Shown here: piece by piece, positions 51,571 to 59,796 of the stretch
Position numbering within the stretch: position 1 is the stretch's first letter
Layout: every line of letters starts with the position of its first letter
DNA from: an uncultured Oscillospiraceae bacterium
GTDB taxonomy: Bacteria; Bacillota; Clostridia; Oscillospirales; Oscillospiraceae
DNA: 64,000 nucleotides
NCBI GenBank assembly: GCA_910584285.1
Contig: CAJTYK010000001.1
Coordinates: 130,799 to 194,798 of the forward strand
Direction of reading: 5' to 3'
Position numbers and translations under genes: made by a program
The notes under the pieces: model-generated
Database searches by the model: none
The model's input: only the letters and a program-made list of their open reading frames with translations
What the model was told of the DNA's origin: nothing

Positions 51571-51789
51571 TTATGGTTCGTCGGTCCGCCCCAGGAGATA
51601 GTCGGCGGAAACATTGAAATAGTCCGCAAGGAATGCCAGGGTTGTGGTTGGAATGTTTATTTGGCCATATTCCACTTTTTGATAGTGGCTGGGAGTACTG
51701 CCCAAAATTTCAGCCATATTTTTTTGGGTCAAACCGTTCTGTTTCCGCAAACTGCGAATTCGTACTCCCATTGTTTTTAATAATTCCAT
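51571..51789 (-). CDS. XRE family transcriptional regulator
   Basis: 72 aa, a single Cro/C1 helix-turn-helix domain: MGVRIRSLRKQNGLTQKNMA, then EILGSTPSHYQKVEYGQINI, and the C-terminal FLADYFNVSADYLLGRTDEP. ATG at 51787-51789 with AGAGGTG upstream; a longer frame runs through the operators and is rejected. It is divergent from the small protein at 51875, with two near-identical palindromes between them, so it probably represses its neighbour and perhaps itself. Confidence 0.9.
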   Translation of the reverse strand: MELLKTMGVRIRSLRKQNGLTQKNMAEILGSTPSHYQKVEYGQINIPTTTLAFLADYFNVSADYLLGRTDEP

Positions 51790-51799
51790 GTTGCACCTC

Positions 51800-51828
51800 T
51801 TGACACACAGTGAGACTGTGTGTATAAT
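51800..51828 (+). promoter_or_regulatory. Promoter of the small protein gene, with built-in operator
   Basis: TTGACA (51800-51805), 17 bp, TATAAT (51823-51828). The spacer is almost wholly occupied by operator 1, so bound protein would block polymerase. Confidence 0.88.
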
Positions 51829-51856
51829 GATCCACATATAGCACAGTGTGACTGTG
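51803..51856. promoter_or_regulatory. Two palindromic operators, likely for the XRE regulator
   Basis: Operator 1 at 51803-51823: ACACACAGT-GAG-ACTGTGTGT, perfect 9-bp arms. Operator 2 at 51842-51856: CACAGT-GTG-ACTGTG. Centres are 36 bp apart. The first lies in the promoter spacer, the second just past the transcript start. Confidence 0.8.
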
Positions 51857-51874
51857 TGTATGGAGGATGGGTCT

Positions 51875-52117
51875 ATGAATGATTTTTATGAATGGCTCTA
51901 TGAGCATTACGCAGAACCCCGTCTGTCCAGCGCCCAATTTTCATCCATCTACCATATTCAATGTCAGGAATGGCAGGCCGTGGCGGAAAATCTGTCCCGG
52001 CATGACCGCCTGTTATCCTACGACCTGATGGATACACTCAAACATGACTGGGGCGCTTTGGCCTTTGCCTGCGGGATCCAGGCGGGGCTGGCCCTCGCCG
52101 CGGGCCTCAAAGCGTGA
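51875..52117 (+). CDS. Small protein of unknown function under XRE control
   Basis: 80 aa. MNDFYEWLYEHYAEPRLSSA is followed by YHIQCQEWQAVAENLSRHDR and a hydrophobic C-terminus (GALAFACGIQAGLALAAGLK). It has no signal peptide and one possible amphipathic or membrane helix at the end. No family was recognised. ATG chosen because GGAGG lies eight bases before it; an ATG at 51860 would add five residues. The tight promoter-operator control suggests a product needed only at certain times. Confidence 0.65.
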   Translation: MNDFYEWLYEHYAEPRLSSAQFSSIYHIQCQEWQAVAENLSRHDRLLSYDLMDTLKHDWGALAFACGIQAGLALAAGLKA

Positions 52118-52127
52118 GCCCTGGGGA

Positions 52128-54098
52128 TTATTTCCCGCTCCCCCGCAGCTTGATAATTTGATCCCGCAGCGCCGCCGCCACCTCGAACTCCAGCATTTTC
52201 GCCGCCTCCTTCATCTGCTTCTCCAGGCCGGCGATGGCCTCCATGCGCTGGAGCTTGGTCATCTGGGACAGCTCCTTGTCGTTGTAGTCCGGCTTCTCCT
52301 CCGCGGACAGGGCCATCAGCTCCCGCACCGCCTTCTTCACCGTCCGGGGCACGATGCCGTGGGCCTTATTAAAGGCGTCCTGCTTTTCCCGGCGGCGCTC
52401 CGTCTCGTCAATGGCCCGGCGCATGGAGGGGGTAATGGTGTCGGCGTACAGCACCACCACGCCGTCGGCGTTCCGGGCCGCCCGGCCGATGGTCTGGATC
52501 AACGACGTCTCCGAGCGCAGGAAACCCTCCTTGTCCGCGTCCAAAATGGCAACCAGGGACACCTCCGGCAGATCCAGACCCTCCCGCAGCAGGTTGATGC
52601 CCACCAGCACGTCGAACTCGCCCAGGCGCAGATCCCGGATGATCTCCATCCGCTCGATGGTGTCGATATCGTGGTGCATATACCGCACCCGGATGCCCGC
52701 CGTTTTCAGGTAGTCCGTCAGGCTCTCCGCCATCTTCTTGGTGAGGGTGGTCACCAGCACCCGCTCGTCCCGGGCCGTCCGTTCCTGGATCTCCCCGATG
52801 AGGTCGTCAATCTGCCCCTCCACCGGGCGCACCTCCACCCTGGGGTCCAGCAGGCCAGTGGGGCGGATCACCTGCTCCACGATCTGGCCGGAGCGCTCCC
52901 GCTCGTATTCGCCGGGGGTGGCGGACACGTACACCACCTGGTTGAGACGCTTCTCGAACTCGTCGAACTTCAGCGGCCGGTTGTCGAAGGCGCAGGGCAG
53001 GCGGAAGCCATACTCCACCAGGGTGGTTTTCCGAGCCCGGTCGCCGTTGAACATGGCCCGCACCTGGGGCAGGGTGGCGTGGCTCTCGTCGATGAACAGC
53101 ACGAAGTCCTTGGGGAAGTAGTCCAGCAGGGTGTGCGGGGGCGAGCCCACCGGCCGGCCCTCGATGACCCGGGAGTAGTTCTCAATGCCGGAGCAGTAGC
53201 CCAGCTCCTGCATCATCTCAATGTCGTACATGGTGCGCTGCTTGATCCGCTGGGCCTCGATGAGCTTGTTCTCCTTCTCGAAGAAGGCCACCCGCTCCTC
53301 CATCTCCTTGTAGATGTCCTGGATGGCGGCGTCCATCTTTTCCTTGGGGGTGACGTAGTGGGTGGCGGGCCAGATGGGAATATTGTTCAGCCGCCGGATA
53401 GGGGCTCCCGTCACCACATTGATCTCGCTGAGCCGGTCGATCTCGTCCCCGAAGAACTCCACCCGGATTGCGGTGTCCTTCCAGTAGGCGGGCCAGATTT
53501 CGACGGTATCCCCCCGGACGCGGAACATATTGCGCTCAAAGGCGATGTCGTTGCGCTCATAGCGGATGGCCACCAGTTTTTTCAGCAGATCCTCGATCTT
53601 GATAACCGTACCCACCCGCAGGGCCACCATCATCTTGCCATAGTCCTCCGGCTCGCCCAAGCCGTAGATGCAGGACACGGAGGACACCACGATCACGTCC
53701 CGCCGCTCCAGCAGGGAGGCGGTGGCGGACAGGCGCAGGCGGTCGATCTCCTCGTTCACCGACGAGTCCTTTTCAATAAAGGTGTCGGTGTGGGGAATGT
53801 ACGCCTCCGGCTGGTAGTAGTCGTAGTAGGACACGAAATACTCCACCGCGTTGTGGGGGAAGAACTCCTTGAACTCGGCGCACAGCTGGGCGGCCAGGGT
53901 CTTGTTGTGGGCCAGCACCAGGGTGGGCCGCTGAACCGCCTCGATGACCTTAGCCATGGTGTAGGTCTTGCCTGAGCCGGTGACGCCCAGCAGGGTCTGC
54001 TCGTCCAGGCCGTTCTCGATGCCCGAAGCCAACGCGGCGATAGCCTCCGGCTGGTCGCCGCTGGGGGTGTACTCGGACACCACTTCAAACTTCGGCAT
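52128..54098 (-). CDS. uvrB: Excinuclease ABC subunit B
   Basis: 656 aa, full length. Helicase-like subunit that verifies damage and recruits UvrC. Walker [20 protein letters not shown] (about 37-55), the beta hairpin region [20 protein letters not shown], motif [14 protein letters not shown] DEAD-like box ([13 protein letters not shown]), [20 protein letters not shown], and the C-terminal UVR motif ([20 protein letters not shown]) are all present. A candidate LexA box lies in its promoter. Confidence 0.99.
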   Translation of the reverse strand: MPKFEVVSEYTPSGDQPEAIAALASGIENGLDEQTLLGVTGSGKTYTMAKVIEAVQRPTLVLAHNKTLAAQLCAEFKEFFPHNAVEYFVSYYDYYQPEAYIPHTDTFIEKDSSVNEEIDRLRLSATASLLERRDVIVVSSVSCIYGLGEPEDYGKMMVALRVGTVIKIEDLLKKLVAIRYERNDIAFERNMFRVRGDTVEIWPAYWKDTAIRVEFFGDEIDRLSEINVVTGAPIRRLNNIPIWPATHYVTPKEKMDAAIQDIYKEMEERVAFFEKENKLIEAQRIKQRTMYDIEMMQELGYCSGIENYSRVIEGRPVGSPPHTLLDYFPKDFVLFIDESHATLPQVRAMFNGDRARKTTLVEYGFRLPCAFDNRPLKFDEFEKRLNQVVYVSATPGEYERERSGQIVEQVIRPTGLLDPRVEVRPVEGQIDDLIGEIQERTARDERVLVTTLTKKMAESLTDYLKTAGIRVRYMHHDIDTIERMEIIRDLRLGEFDVLVGINLLREGLDLPEVSLVAILDADKEGFLRSETSLIQTIGRAARNADGVVVLYADTITPSMRRAIDETERRREKQDAFNKAHGIVPRTVKKAVRELMALSAEEKPDYNDKELSQMTKLQRMEAIAGLEKQMKEAAKMLEFEVAAALRDQIIKLRGSGK

Positions 54099-54127
54099 AA
54101 CGGCCCCTCCCTCAACTGTGTGTTCTC

Positions 54128-54156
54128 ATTTTAGAACGAACGTTTTAATCTGTCAA
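54128..54156 (-). promoter_or_regulatory. uvrB promoter with candidate LexA (SOS) box
   Basis: Minus-strand TTGACA (54151-54156), 17 bp, TAAAAT (54128-54133). Within the spacer, 54134-54145 reads GAACGAACGTTT on the plus strand, one mismatch from the GAAC-N4-GTTC core of Gram-positive LexA boxes. Confidence 0.65.
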
Positions 54157-54179
54157 CCCTGAACTGTTTAAGAATGGAT

Positions 54180-54214
54180 AAAACTTCATGCGCCGCCTGG
54201 ACGCATAAAGTTTT
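54180..54214 (-). terminator. Terminator of the chromate transporter pair
   Basis: Arms AAAACTTCATGCG and CGCATAAAGTTTT (one wobble) around a 9-nt loop; minus-strand T tract follows the stop at 54221. Confidence 0.82.
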
Positions 54215-54220
54215 GCCCCC

Positions 54221-54808
54221 TTACATCTGGAAAATAATTCCTGCCAACGCCGCCAGCCCAATAAAGCAGATGGGATGCAGCTTTTTCAGCGGCGAGAACT
54301 TCACCAGCACGAAGATGACCGCCGCCAGTATAATCGCGGGCCAATAAAACAACTCGTATGTGAGAACGCCCTGGCTCGGGGCAATTTCCACCCCTGTCTC
54401 ATGGAACATCAGGGCGATTTTCGCCACCTGGAGCAAAGCGGCGGTGATCAGCGCCACTGATGCGGCCCGCAGGCCGTAGAACACCGCGTCCACCGCCTTG
54501 GACTGGCGGAATTTCTCCAAAAACCCGGCGATGATCAGGATGATCACCACCGAGGGGAAGATCAGCCCCACCGTGGCCACCACGCCCCCCACCACCCCGG
54601 CGGTGTGGAAGCCCACATAGGTAGCCATGTTCACCCCCATGGGGCCGGGGGTGGACTCGGAGATGGCGATCATGTTGGCCAGGTCGCCGGGGGTGAACCA
54701 GCCGGTGCGCTCCCCCAGGTCGGTGAGGAAGGGGATGGTGGCAAGGCCGCCCCCCACCGAGAACAGCCCCACCCGGCAGAACTCCAAAAACAGTCTGATC
54801 AGAATCAT
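54221..54808 (-). CDS. Chromate transporter half-subunit, second
   Basis: 195 aa, one CHR domain with about six helices (FLEFCRVGLFSVGGGLATIP start; ESTPGPMGVNMATYVGF motif). Split CHR proteins act as pairs; export of chromate or another oxyanion is the family role, though many anaerobes carry them without known chromate exposure. Its ATG overlaps the stop of the first half by 4 bp (ATGA). Confidence 0.9.
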   Translation of the reverse strand: MILIRLFLEFCRVGLFSVGGGLATIPFLTDLGERTGWFTPGDLANMIAISESTPGPMGVNMATYVGFHTAGVVGGVVATVGLIFPSVVIILIIAGFLEKFRQSKAVDAVFYGLRAASVALITAALLQVAKIALMFHETGVEIAPSQGVLTYELFYWPAIILAAVIFVLVKFSPLKKLHPICFIGLAALAGIIFQM

Positions 54809-55398
54809 CCCTTGAGCCCTCCCTTCGCCCAGCGCACGCACAGCCCCGCCGCGCCCGCCGCGATGACCAGGAACACCGGTGAGGTCACCACGCCCAGCGC
54901 TGCCCCCAGCACGCCCTGGGGCAGGTGGAAAAAGGTGCCGTATCCCGCCAGCACCAGCACCACGGCGTAGATCACCCGGGTGGGCCAGTCGATGACGGCG
55001 TTTTTGAACAGCTTGATCACGCTGGACAGGATCAGCGCCACCACCCCGGCCCGGACGCCGTTAAAGGCGTGGGTCACCCATTCCAAATGCATGAAGTTTT
55101 GCAGGAAGGCGGCGATCACCATGATGATCACCAGCGAGGGGAACACCAGCCCCAGGGTGGCGACAGCTCCCCCAGCGATGCCCGCCTGACTGCGGCCCAC
55201 AAAGGTGGCGGTGTTCACGGCGATGATGCCGGGGGTGCACTGACCCACAGCATAGTAGTCCGCCAGCTCGGTCTCGGTGGCCCACTTTTTGTTCTCCACC
55301 AGCTCCCGCTGAAGGATGGGCAGCATGGCGTAGCCGCCGCCGAAGGTGCACACGCCGATGCGGGCAAAGGTGAGGAACAGGTCAATGAGAATGTTCAT
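54805..55398 (-). CDS. Chromate transporter half-subunit, first
   Basis: 197 aa, one CHR domain (FARIGVCTFGGGYAMLPILQ; YAVGQCTPGIIAVNTATFVG). Paired and translationally coupled with the next gene; the two probably insert in opposite orientation. ATG with GAGGTG upstream. It is preceded by palindromic repeats and by nadE, in the same direction. Confidence 0.9.
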   Translation of the reverse strand: MNILIDLFLTFARIGVCTFGGGYAMLPILQRELVENKKWATETELADYYAVGQCTPGIIAVNTATFVGRSQAGIAGGAVATLGLVFPSLVIIMVIAAFLQNFMHLEWVTHAFNGVRAGVVALILSSVIKLFKNAVIDWPTRVIYAVVLVLAGYGTFFHLPQGVLGAALGVVTSPVFLVIAAGAAGLCVRWAKGGLKG

Positions 55399-55410
55399 GA
55401 AATCACCTCA

Positions 55411-55484
55411 TAGGGGCGGATATCATCCGCCCACGGTTTATTGGCCGCTCCCGTATCGTGCGGGCGGATGGTATCCGCCCCTGC
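55411..55484. repeat. Inverted pair of REP-like palindromes
   Basis: Unit 1 (55411-55432) has arms GGGCGGAT and ATCCGCCC with leading TAGG; unit 2 (55461-55484) has the same arms in inverse orientation, ending CCCTGCA. They resemble the single unit at 27411-27436. Located between nadE and the chromate transporter genes. Confidence 0.7.
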
Positions 55485-55492
55485 ACCCGCGG

Positions 55493-57424
55493 TCACAGCC
55501 CCTCCAATTCGTCCAGCCACAATTTTGCCACCGCGTCCGACGGCATCCGCCAGTCCCCCCGGGGGGACAGCGCCACCGAGCCCACCTTGGGCCCGTCGGG
55601 CAGGCAGGAGCGCTTAAACTGCTGGGAGAAGAATCGCCGGTAAAAATTCTTCAGCCATTTCAACAGTATCTCCCGGTCATACCGCCCCTCAAAGGCGCGG
55701 CAGGCAAGGCGGAACACTTTATGGGGCGGAAAGCCCCACCGAATGGCGTAATAGAGGTAGAAGTCGTGGAGCTCGTAGGGCCCCACCAGATCCTCGGTGA
55801 TCTGGGCGATCTGCCCGTCCTTGGGGGGCAGCAGCTCCGGGGACACTGGGGTGTCCAGGATGTCCCGGAGCACCTCCCCGGCCCGGCCGCCCAGCCGCTC
55901 CGCCTCCCAGTCCACCAAGTGGCGCACCAGCGTCTTGGGGATGGAGGCGTTGACGGCGTACATGGACATATGATCCCCGTTGTAGGTGGCCCAGCCCAGG
56001 GCCAGCTCGGACAGATCCCCGGTGCCAATCACCAGACCGCCCCGCTGGTTGGCCAGATCCATCAGCACCTGGGTGCGCTCCCGGGCCTGGGCGTTCTCGA
56101 AGGCGACGCTGTGATCCTCCATGGACTGGCCGATGTCGGCGAAGTGCTGCTCCACCGCCTTGCCGATGTTCACCTCCAGGAAATCCGTCCCCAGCTCCTG
56201 GGCCAGGATCTCCGCGTTGGAGCGGGTGCGCTTCGTCGTGCCGAAGCAGGGCATGGTGACAGCCAAAATTCTTTTCCGGTCTTTGCCCTGCATGTCAAAG
56301 GCTTTCGCGGTGATCAGAATGGCGAGGGTGGAGTCCAGCCCACCGGACAGCCCCACCACGGCACAGGGGGCGTTCGTGTGCTCCATCCGCTTCTTGAGGC
56401 CCAGGGCGGCGATGGTGAGGATCTCCTCGCACCGCTCCCCCCGGCGGGATTCGTCTGCCGGGATAAAGGGGGTGGGAGAGACGGGGCGGGTGAGCTCTGT
56501 CTCCTCTCGTTCAAACTTGCAGTAATCAGAGAAGATATACCCATCGCTGGGCGGAAAAGCGTAAGTGTTCATCCTCCGCCGCTCATAGGTCAGCCGCTGT
56601 ACGTCAATCTCGCTGATGGTCAGCCCGGTGCTGAACCGGCTTTCCGCAAGAAGCGTCCCGTTTTCTGCGATCATGTTATGCCCCGCGAACACCAGGTCGG
56701 TGGACGACTCTCCTTCCCCCGCGTCGGCGTAGACGTAGGCGCAGCACAGCCGCCCAGATTGCCCCGTCACCAACGAGCGGCGGTAGTCCGCCTTGCCCGC
56801 CACCTCGTCGGAGGCGGACAGATTCAGGATAAGGGTGGCCCCCTCCGCCGCAAGCCGGACGGAGGGCGGCACTGGGGCCCACAAATCCTCACAGATTTCC
56901 ACGCCGATGACCAGCCCGGAAACTGTCCCGCATTCAATCAACGGACGGGCCGCCATTTGCACCGGCAGCCCCGCCAGTTGGAATTCGCACCCGCCGATCC
57001 GCGCGGAACCATCGCGTCTCTCCAAGGATGTGGAAAACCATCTGGCCTCGTAGAACTCCCCGTAATTGGGAATATAGGTTTTTGGGGTCAACGCTAAAAT
57101 CGCACCTTTTTGTATTACTGCGGCACAATTATACAATTTGTTTTGGCATTTTATCGGCAGGCCCAAGGCGGTGACGATATCCAGCTCCCTCGTCTCCTCC
57201 AAAATCCGCTCCAGCGCCCGCTCCGCCCCACTTAGCAGGGTGGGCTGCAGAAACAGATCCCCGCACGTATACCCGGTGACGCATAGCTCCGGCAAGGCCA
57301 ACACCTTTACTCCCTGTGCCGCCGCTTCCTTCATCAGGGTGATGATCTGCCCCGCGTTGTAGTCGCAGTCGGCCACCCGGATCTTGGGCGTGCCCGCCGC
57401 CACCTTCACAAAGCCGTCCCGCAT
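55493..57424 (-). CDS. nadE: Glutamine-dependent NAD+ synthetase
   Basis: 643 aa. The N-terminal nitrilase-type glutaminase domain (about 15-290) has Glu in LALPELCVTGYTC, Lys in LALTPKTYIPNYGEF and Cys in VIGVEICEDLWAP; it feeds ammonia to the C-terminal synthetase domain with the PP-loop VGLSGGLDSTLAILI. It completes NAD from deamido-NAD. Start ATG at 57422-57424 with AAAGGAGG upstream; a longer frame toward the promoter is rejected. Confidence 0.96.
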   Translation of the reverse strand: MRDGFVKVAAGTPKIRVADCDYNAGQIITLMKEAAAQGVKVLALPELCVTGYTCGDLFLQPTLLSGAERALERILEETRELDIVTALGLPIKCQNKLYNCAAVIQKGAILALTPKTYIPNYGEFYEARWFSTSLERRDGSARIGGCEFQLAGLPVQMAARPLIECGTVSGLVIGVEICEDLWAPVPPSVRLAAEGATLILNLSASDEVAGKADYRRSLVTGQSGRLCCAYVYADAGEGESSTDLVFAGHNMIAENGTLLAESRFSTGLTISEIDVQRLTYERRRMNTYAFPPSDGYIFSDYCKFEREETELTRPVSPTPFIPADESRRGERCEEILTIAALGLKKRMEHTNAPCAVVGLSGGLDSTLAILITAKAFDMQGKDRKRILAVTMPCFGTTKRTRSNAEILAQELGTDFLEVNIGKAVEQHFADIGQSMEDHSVAFENAQARERTQVLMDLANQRGGLVIGTGDLSELALGWATYNGDHMSMYAVNASIPKTLVRHLVDWEAERLGGRAGEVLRDILDTPVSPELLPPKDGQIAQITEDLVGPYELHDFYLYYAIRWGFPPHKVFRLACRAFEGRYDREILLKWLKNFYRRFFSQQFKRSCLPDGPKVGSVALSPRGDWRMPSDAVAKLWLDELEGL

Positions 57425-57479
57425 GGATGGCCCCTCCTTTTTCTGTTTACCGATTGGCAACGCAAAATGAACCTTCGGT

Positions 57480-57508
57480 ATCATACCCCAAAATCGCAAA
57501 AAAAGCAA
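57480..57508 (-). promoter_or_regulatory. nadE promoter
   Basis: Minus-strand TTGCTT (57503-57508), 17 bp, TATGAT (57480-57485), 56 bp upstream of the start codon. Confidence 0.6.
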
Positions 57509-57569
57509 CGGGGACGCTCCACAAACTCCCACCCTTCTTTTTGCGGAATTTATATCCTGTTCATTGATT

Positions 57570-57597
57570 TTTACCGTAGTTTGGTGTAAACTATATT
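57570..57597 (+). promoter_or_regulatory. Promoter of the purine salvage genes
   Basis: TTTACC (57570-57575), 16 bp, TATATT (57592-57597), 35 bp upstream of the start codon, in an AT-rich stretch. Confidence 0.55.
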
Positions 57598-57632
57598 GAT
57601 TCAACAAAATTTTACCATAGGAGGCTACGGCT

Positions 57633-58457
57633 ATGGCATACACATTCGCTCAGTATCAGGAAAGTGCTGATTACATCAAGGAAAAAATCGGAGACTTTAT
57701 CCCCAAAGTCGCCATGGTGCTGGGCTCCGGCCTGGGCTTCCTGGGCGACGTGGTGGAGCACCCCACCGCCATCCCCTACGGGGACATCCCCCACTTCAAG
57801 GCGTCCACCGCCCCCGGTCATAAGGGCCGGCTGGTGTTCGGCACCCTGGCGGGCCGGCCTGTGGCCGTCATGCAGGGCCGGATGCACCACTACGAGGGCT
57901 ACAGCTACGACGAGGCGTCCTACGCCGTCCGCGTCCTGCGGCTGTTGGGCTGCGACACCCTCGTCGTCACCAACGCCGCCGGCTGCGTGCGCACCGACTG
58001 GAAGGCCGGGGAGCTGATGCTCATCACCGACCAGATCAAGCTGTTCTCCGAGTCCCCCCTCCGGGGGCCCAACCTGCCCGAGTTCGGCGTGCGCTTTCCC
58101 GACTCCTCCCATCTCTACACCCCCCGGCTCCAGGACATCGCCCGGAAGGCGGCGGCGGAGCTGTCCCTTACCCTCCGGGAGGGGGTATACTTCTACGGCT
58201 ACGGGCCCCAGTATGAGACGCCCGCCGAGATCCGCGCGGTGCGGACACTGGGCGGAGACGCGGTGGGTATGTCCACCGCCCCGGAGGTCACGGTGGCCTC
58301 CCACTGCGGCATGGAGGTGCTGGGCTTCTCGCTGCTGAGCAATATGGCGGCAGGCATCTTGGATCAGCCCCTGAGCGAGCAGGAGGTGCTGGACGCCGCC
58401 GCCGCGGCCAAGGACAAGTTCTCCCAGCTGGTGCTGGCCTGCCTGGAGCAGCTGTAA
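57633..58457 (+). CDS. punA: Purine-nucleoside phosphorylase (trimeric type)
   Basis: 274 aa. Splits inosine, guanosine or their deoxy forms to base and sugar-1-phosphate. Conserved blocks: VLGSGLGFLGDVVEH, GRMHHYEGYS, VVTNAAGCVRTDW, YGPQYETPAEIRAVRTLGGD and GMSTAPEVTVASHCGM. ATG with AGGAGG upstream. It forms a pair with the deaminase gene 16 bp downstream. Confidence 0.96.
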   Translation: MAYTFAQYQESADYIKEKIGDFIPKVAMVLGSGLGFLGDVVEHPTAIPYGDIPHFKASTAPGHKGRLVFGTLAGRPVAVMQGRMHHYEGYSYDEASYAVRVLRLLGCDTLVVTNAAGCVRTDWKAGELMLITDQIKLFSESPLRGPNLPEFGVRFPDSSHLYTPRLQDIARKAAAELSLTLREGVYFYGYGPQYETPAEIRAVRTLGGDAVGMSTAPEVTVASHCGMEVLGFSLLSNMAAGILDQPLSEQEVLDAAAAAKDKFSQLVLACLEQL

Positions 58458-58473
58458 AGGAGGGGTCCCTGTC

Positions 58474-59778
58474 ATGACGACACTGTTTACCAACGTCACC
58501 GCCCTGCTGATGGATAAGGACTTCACCACCCTGCGGAACGGCTATGTGGCCGTGGACGGGACGGACATCTCCTATGTGGGCACAACCCGGCCCCAGGGAG
58601 CCTTTGACCAGACCATCGACTGCGCAGGCAAGGTGATGATGCCCGGCTTCGTCAACTGCCACACCCATGTGCCCATGACCCTTATGCGGGGATACGGCGG
58701 CGGCCACGACCTCCAGAGCTGGCTCAACGACTATATCTTCCCCGCCGAGGCCAAGTGGGACGACCGCGCCCTGGCCGCCGCCACCGGGCTGGGGCTGGCG
58801 GAGATGATCGCCTCCGGCGTCACCTGCATCGCCGATATGTATATGCGCACCGGGGTCATCGCCCAGCAGGTGATGGACGCGGGTATCTCCGCCAACCTGT
58901 CGGTGGGCGGGGTGTACTTCGGCGACCCGGCGGACTTCACCCCAGAGAAGTGCGGCGACTGCGCCAACCAGCGCACCCTGTTCCAGCAGTGGCACGGCGC
59001 GGGGGGCGGACAAATCCTCGTCGATGCGTCCATCCACGGGGAGTATACTTCAAGCGCCCCCCTGTGGCGGTGGATGGCGGACTTCGCCCGGGATCACAGC
59101 CTGGGGATGCACGTCCACATCTCCGAGACGAAACAGGAGCACGAGGACTGCAAGGGCCGTCACCAGGGCCTCACCCCCATTCAGACACTGAACCAGTACG
59201 GCGTGTGGGACACCCGGGCCATCGCCGCCCACTGCGTCTACACCACCCCCGAGGACTGGGCCATCATGGCCCGGAAGGGCGTGTCCTGCATCCACAACCC
59301 CTACTCCAACCTGAAGCTGGGCTCGGGCATCGCCCCCATCCCCGCCATGGCCAAGGCCGGGGTGAACGTGGCCCTGGGTACCGACGGGGTGAGCTCCCAC
59401 AACAGCATCGATCCCTTTGCCGACATGAAGCTGGCCGCCATCCTCCATAACGGCGCCGCCTGCGACCCCATGGCCGTCACCGCCCGGCAGGCCCTGGAGC
59501 TGGCCACCGTCAACGGCGCGAAGGCCCTGGGCCGAAACACCGGACGGATCGCGGCGGGCTGCACGGCCGACCTGATTCTGGTGGATTTCGACGCTCCCAA
59601 CCTGATCCCCTGTCACGACCCGGCGGAAAATTTGGTGTTTTCCGCCCACGGTTCCAACGTGTGCATGAATATGGCCCGGGGCAAGGTCATATACCAAAAT
59701 GGGGCCTTCCTGACCCTGGATCTCAACCGCATCAAGGCCGAGGTTCGGCAGTACGCCCTGCCCCTTATTTTCAAGTGA
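58474..59778 (+). CDS. Amidohydrolase, 5'-methylthioadenosine/S-adenosylhomocysteine deaminase type
   Basis: 434 aa. Metal-dependent deaminase of the TrzN/MtaD group. The zinc His pair is in FVNCHTHVPMTLMRG, later ligands are in HVHISETKQEHEDC and IAAHCVYTTPEDW, and the Asp is in ALGTDGVSSHNSID. It would deaminate adenosine-type nucleosides to inosine-type ones, which the phosphorylase before it can cleave. Exact substrate is inferred from family and partner. GGAGG upstream of the ATG. Confidence 0.9.
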   Translation: MTTLFTNVTALLMDKDFTTLRNGYVAVDGTDISYVGTTRPQGAFDQTIDCAGKVMMPGFVNCHTHVPMTLMRGYGGGHDLQSWLNDYIFPAEAKWDDRALAAATGLGLAEMIASGVTCIADMYMRTGVIAQQVMDAGISANLSVGGVYFGDPADFTPEKCGDCANQRTLFQQWHGAGGGQILVDASIHGEYTSSAPLWRWMADFARDHSLGMHVHISETKQEHEDCKGRHQGLTPIQTLNQYGVWDTRAIAAHCVYTTPEDWAIMARKGVSCIHNPYSNLKLGSGIAPIPAMAKAGVNVALGTDGVSSHNSIDPFADMKLAAILHNGAACDPMAVTARQALELATVNGAKALGRNTGRIAAGCTADLILVDFDAPNLIPCHDPAENLVFSAHGSNVCMNMARGKVIYQNGAFLTLDLNRIKAEVRQYALPLIFK

Positions 59779-59796
59779 CGGGAAAGGTCTGAGGAT

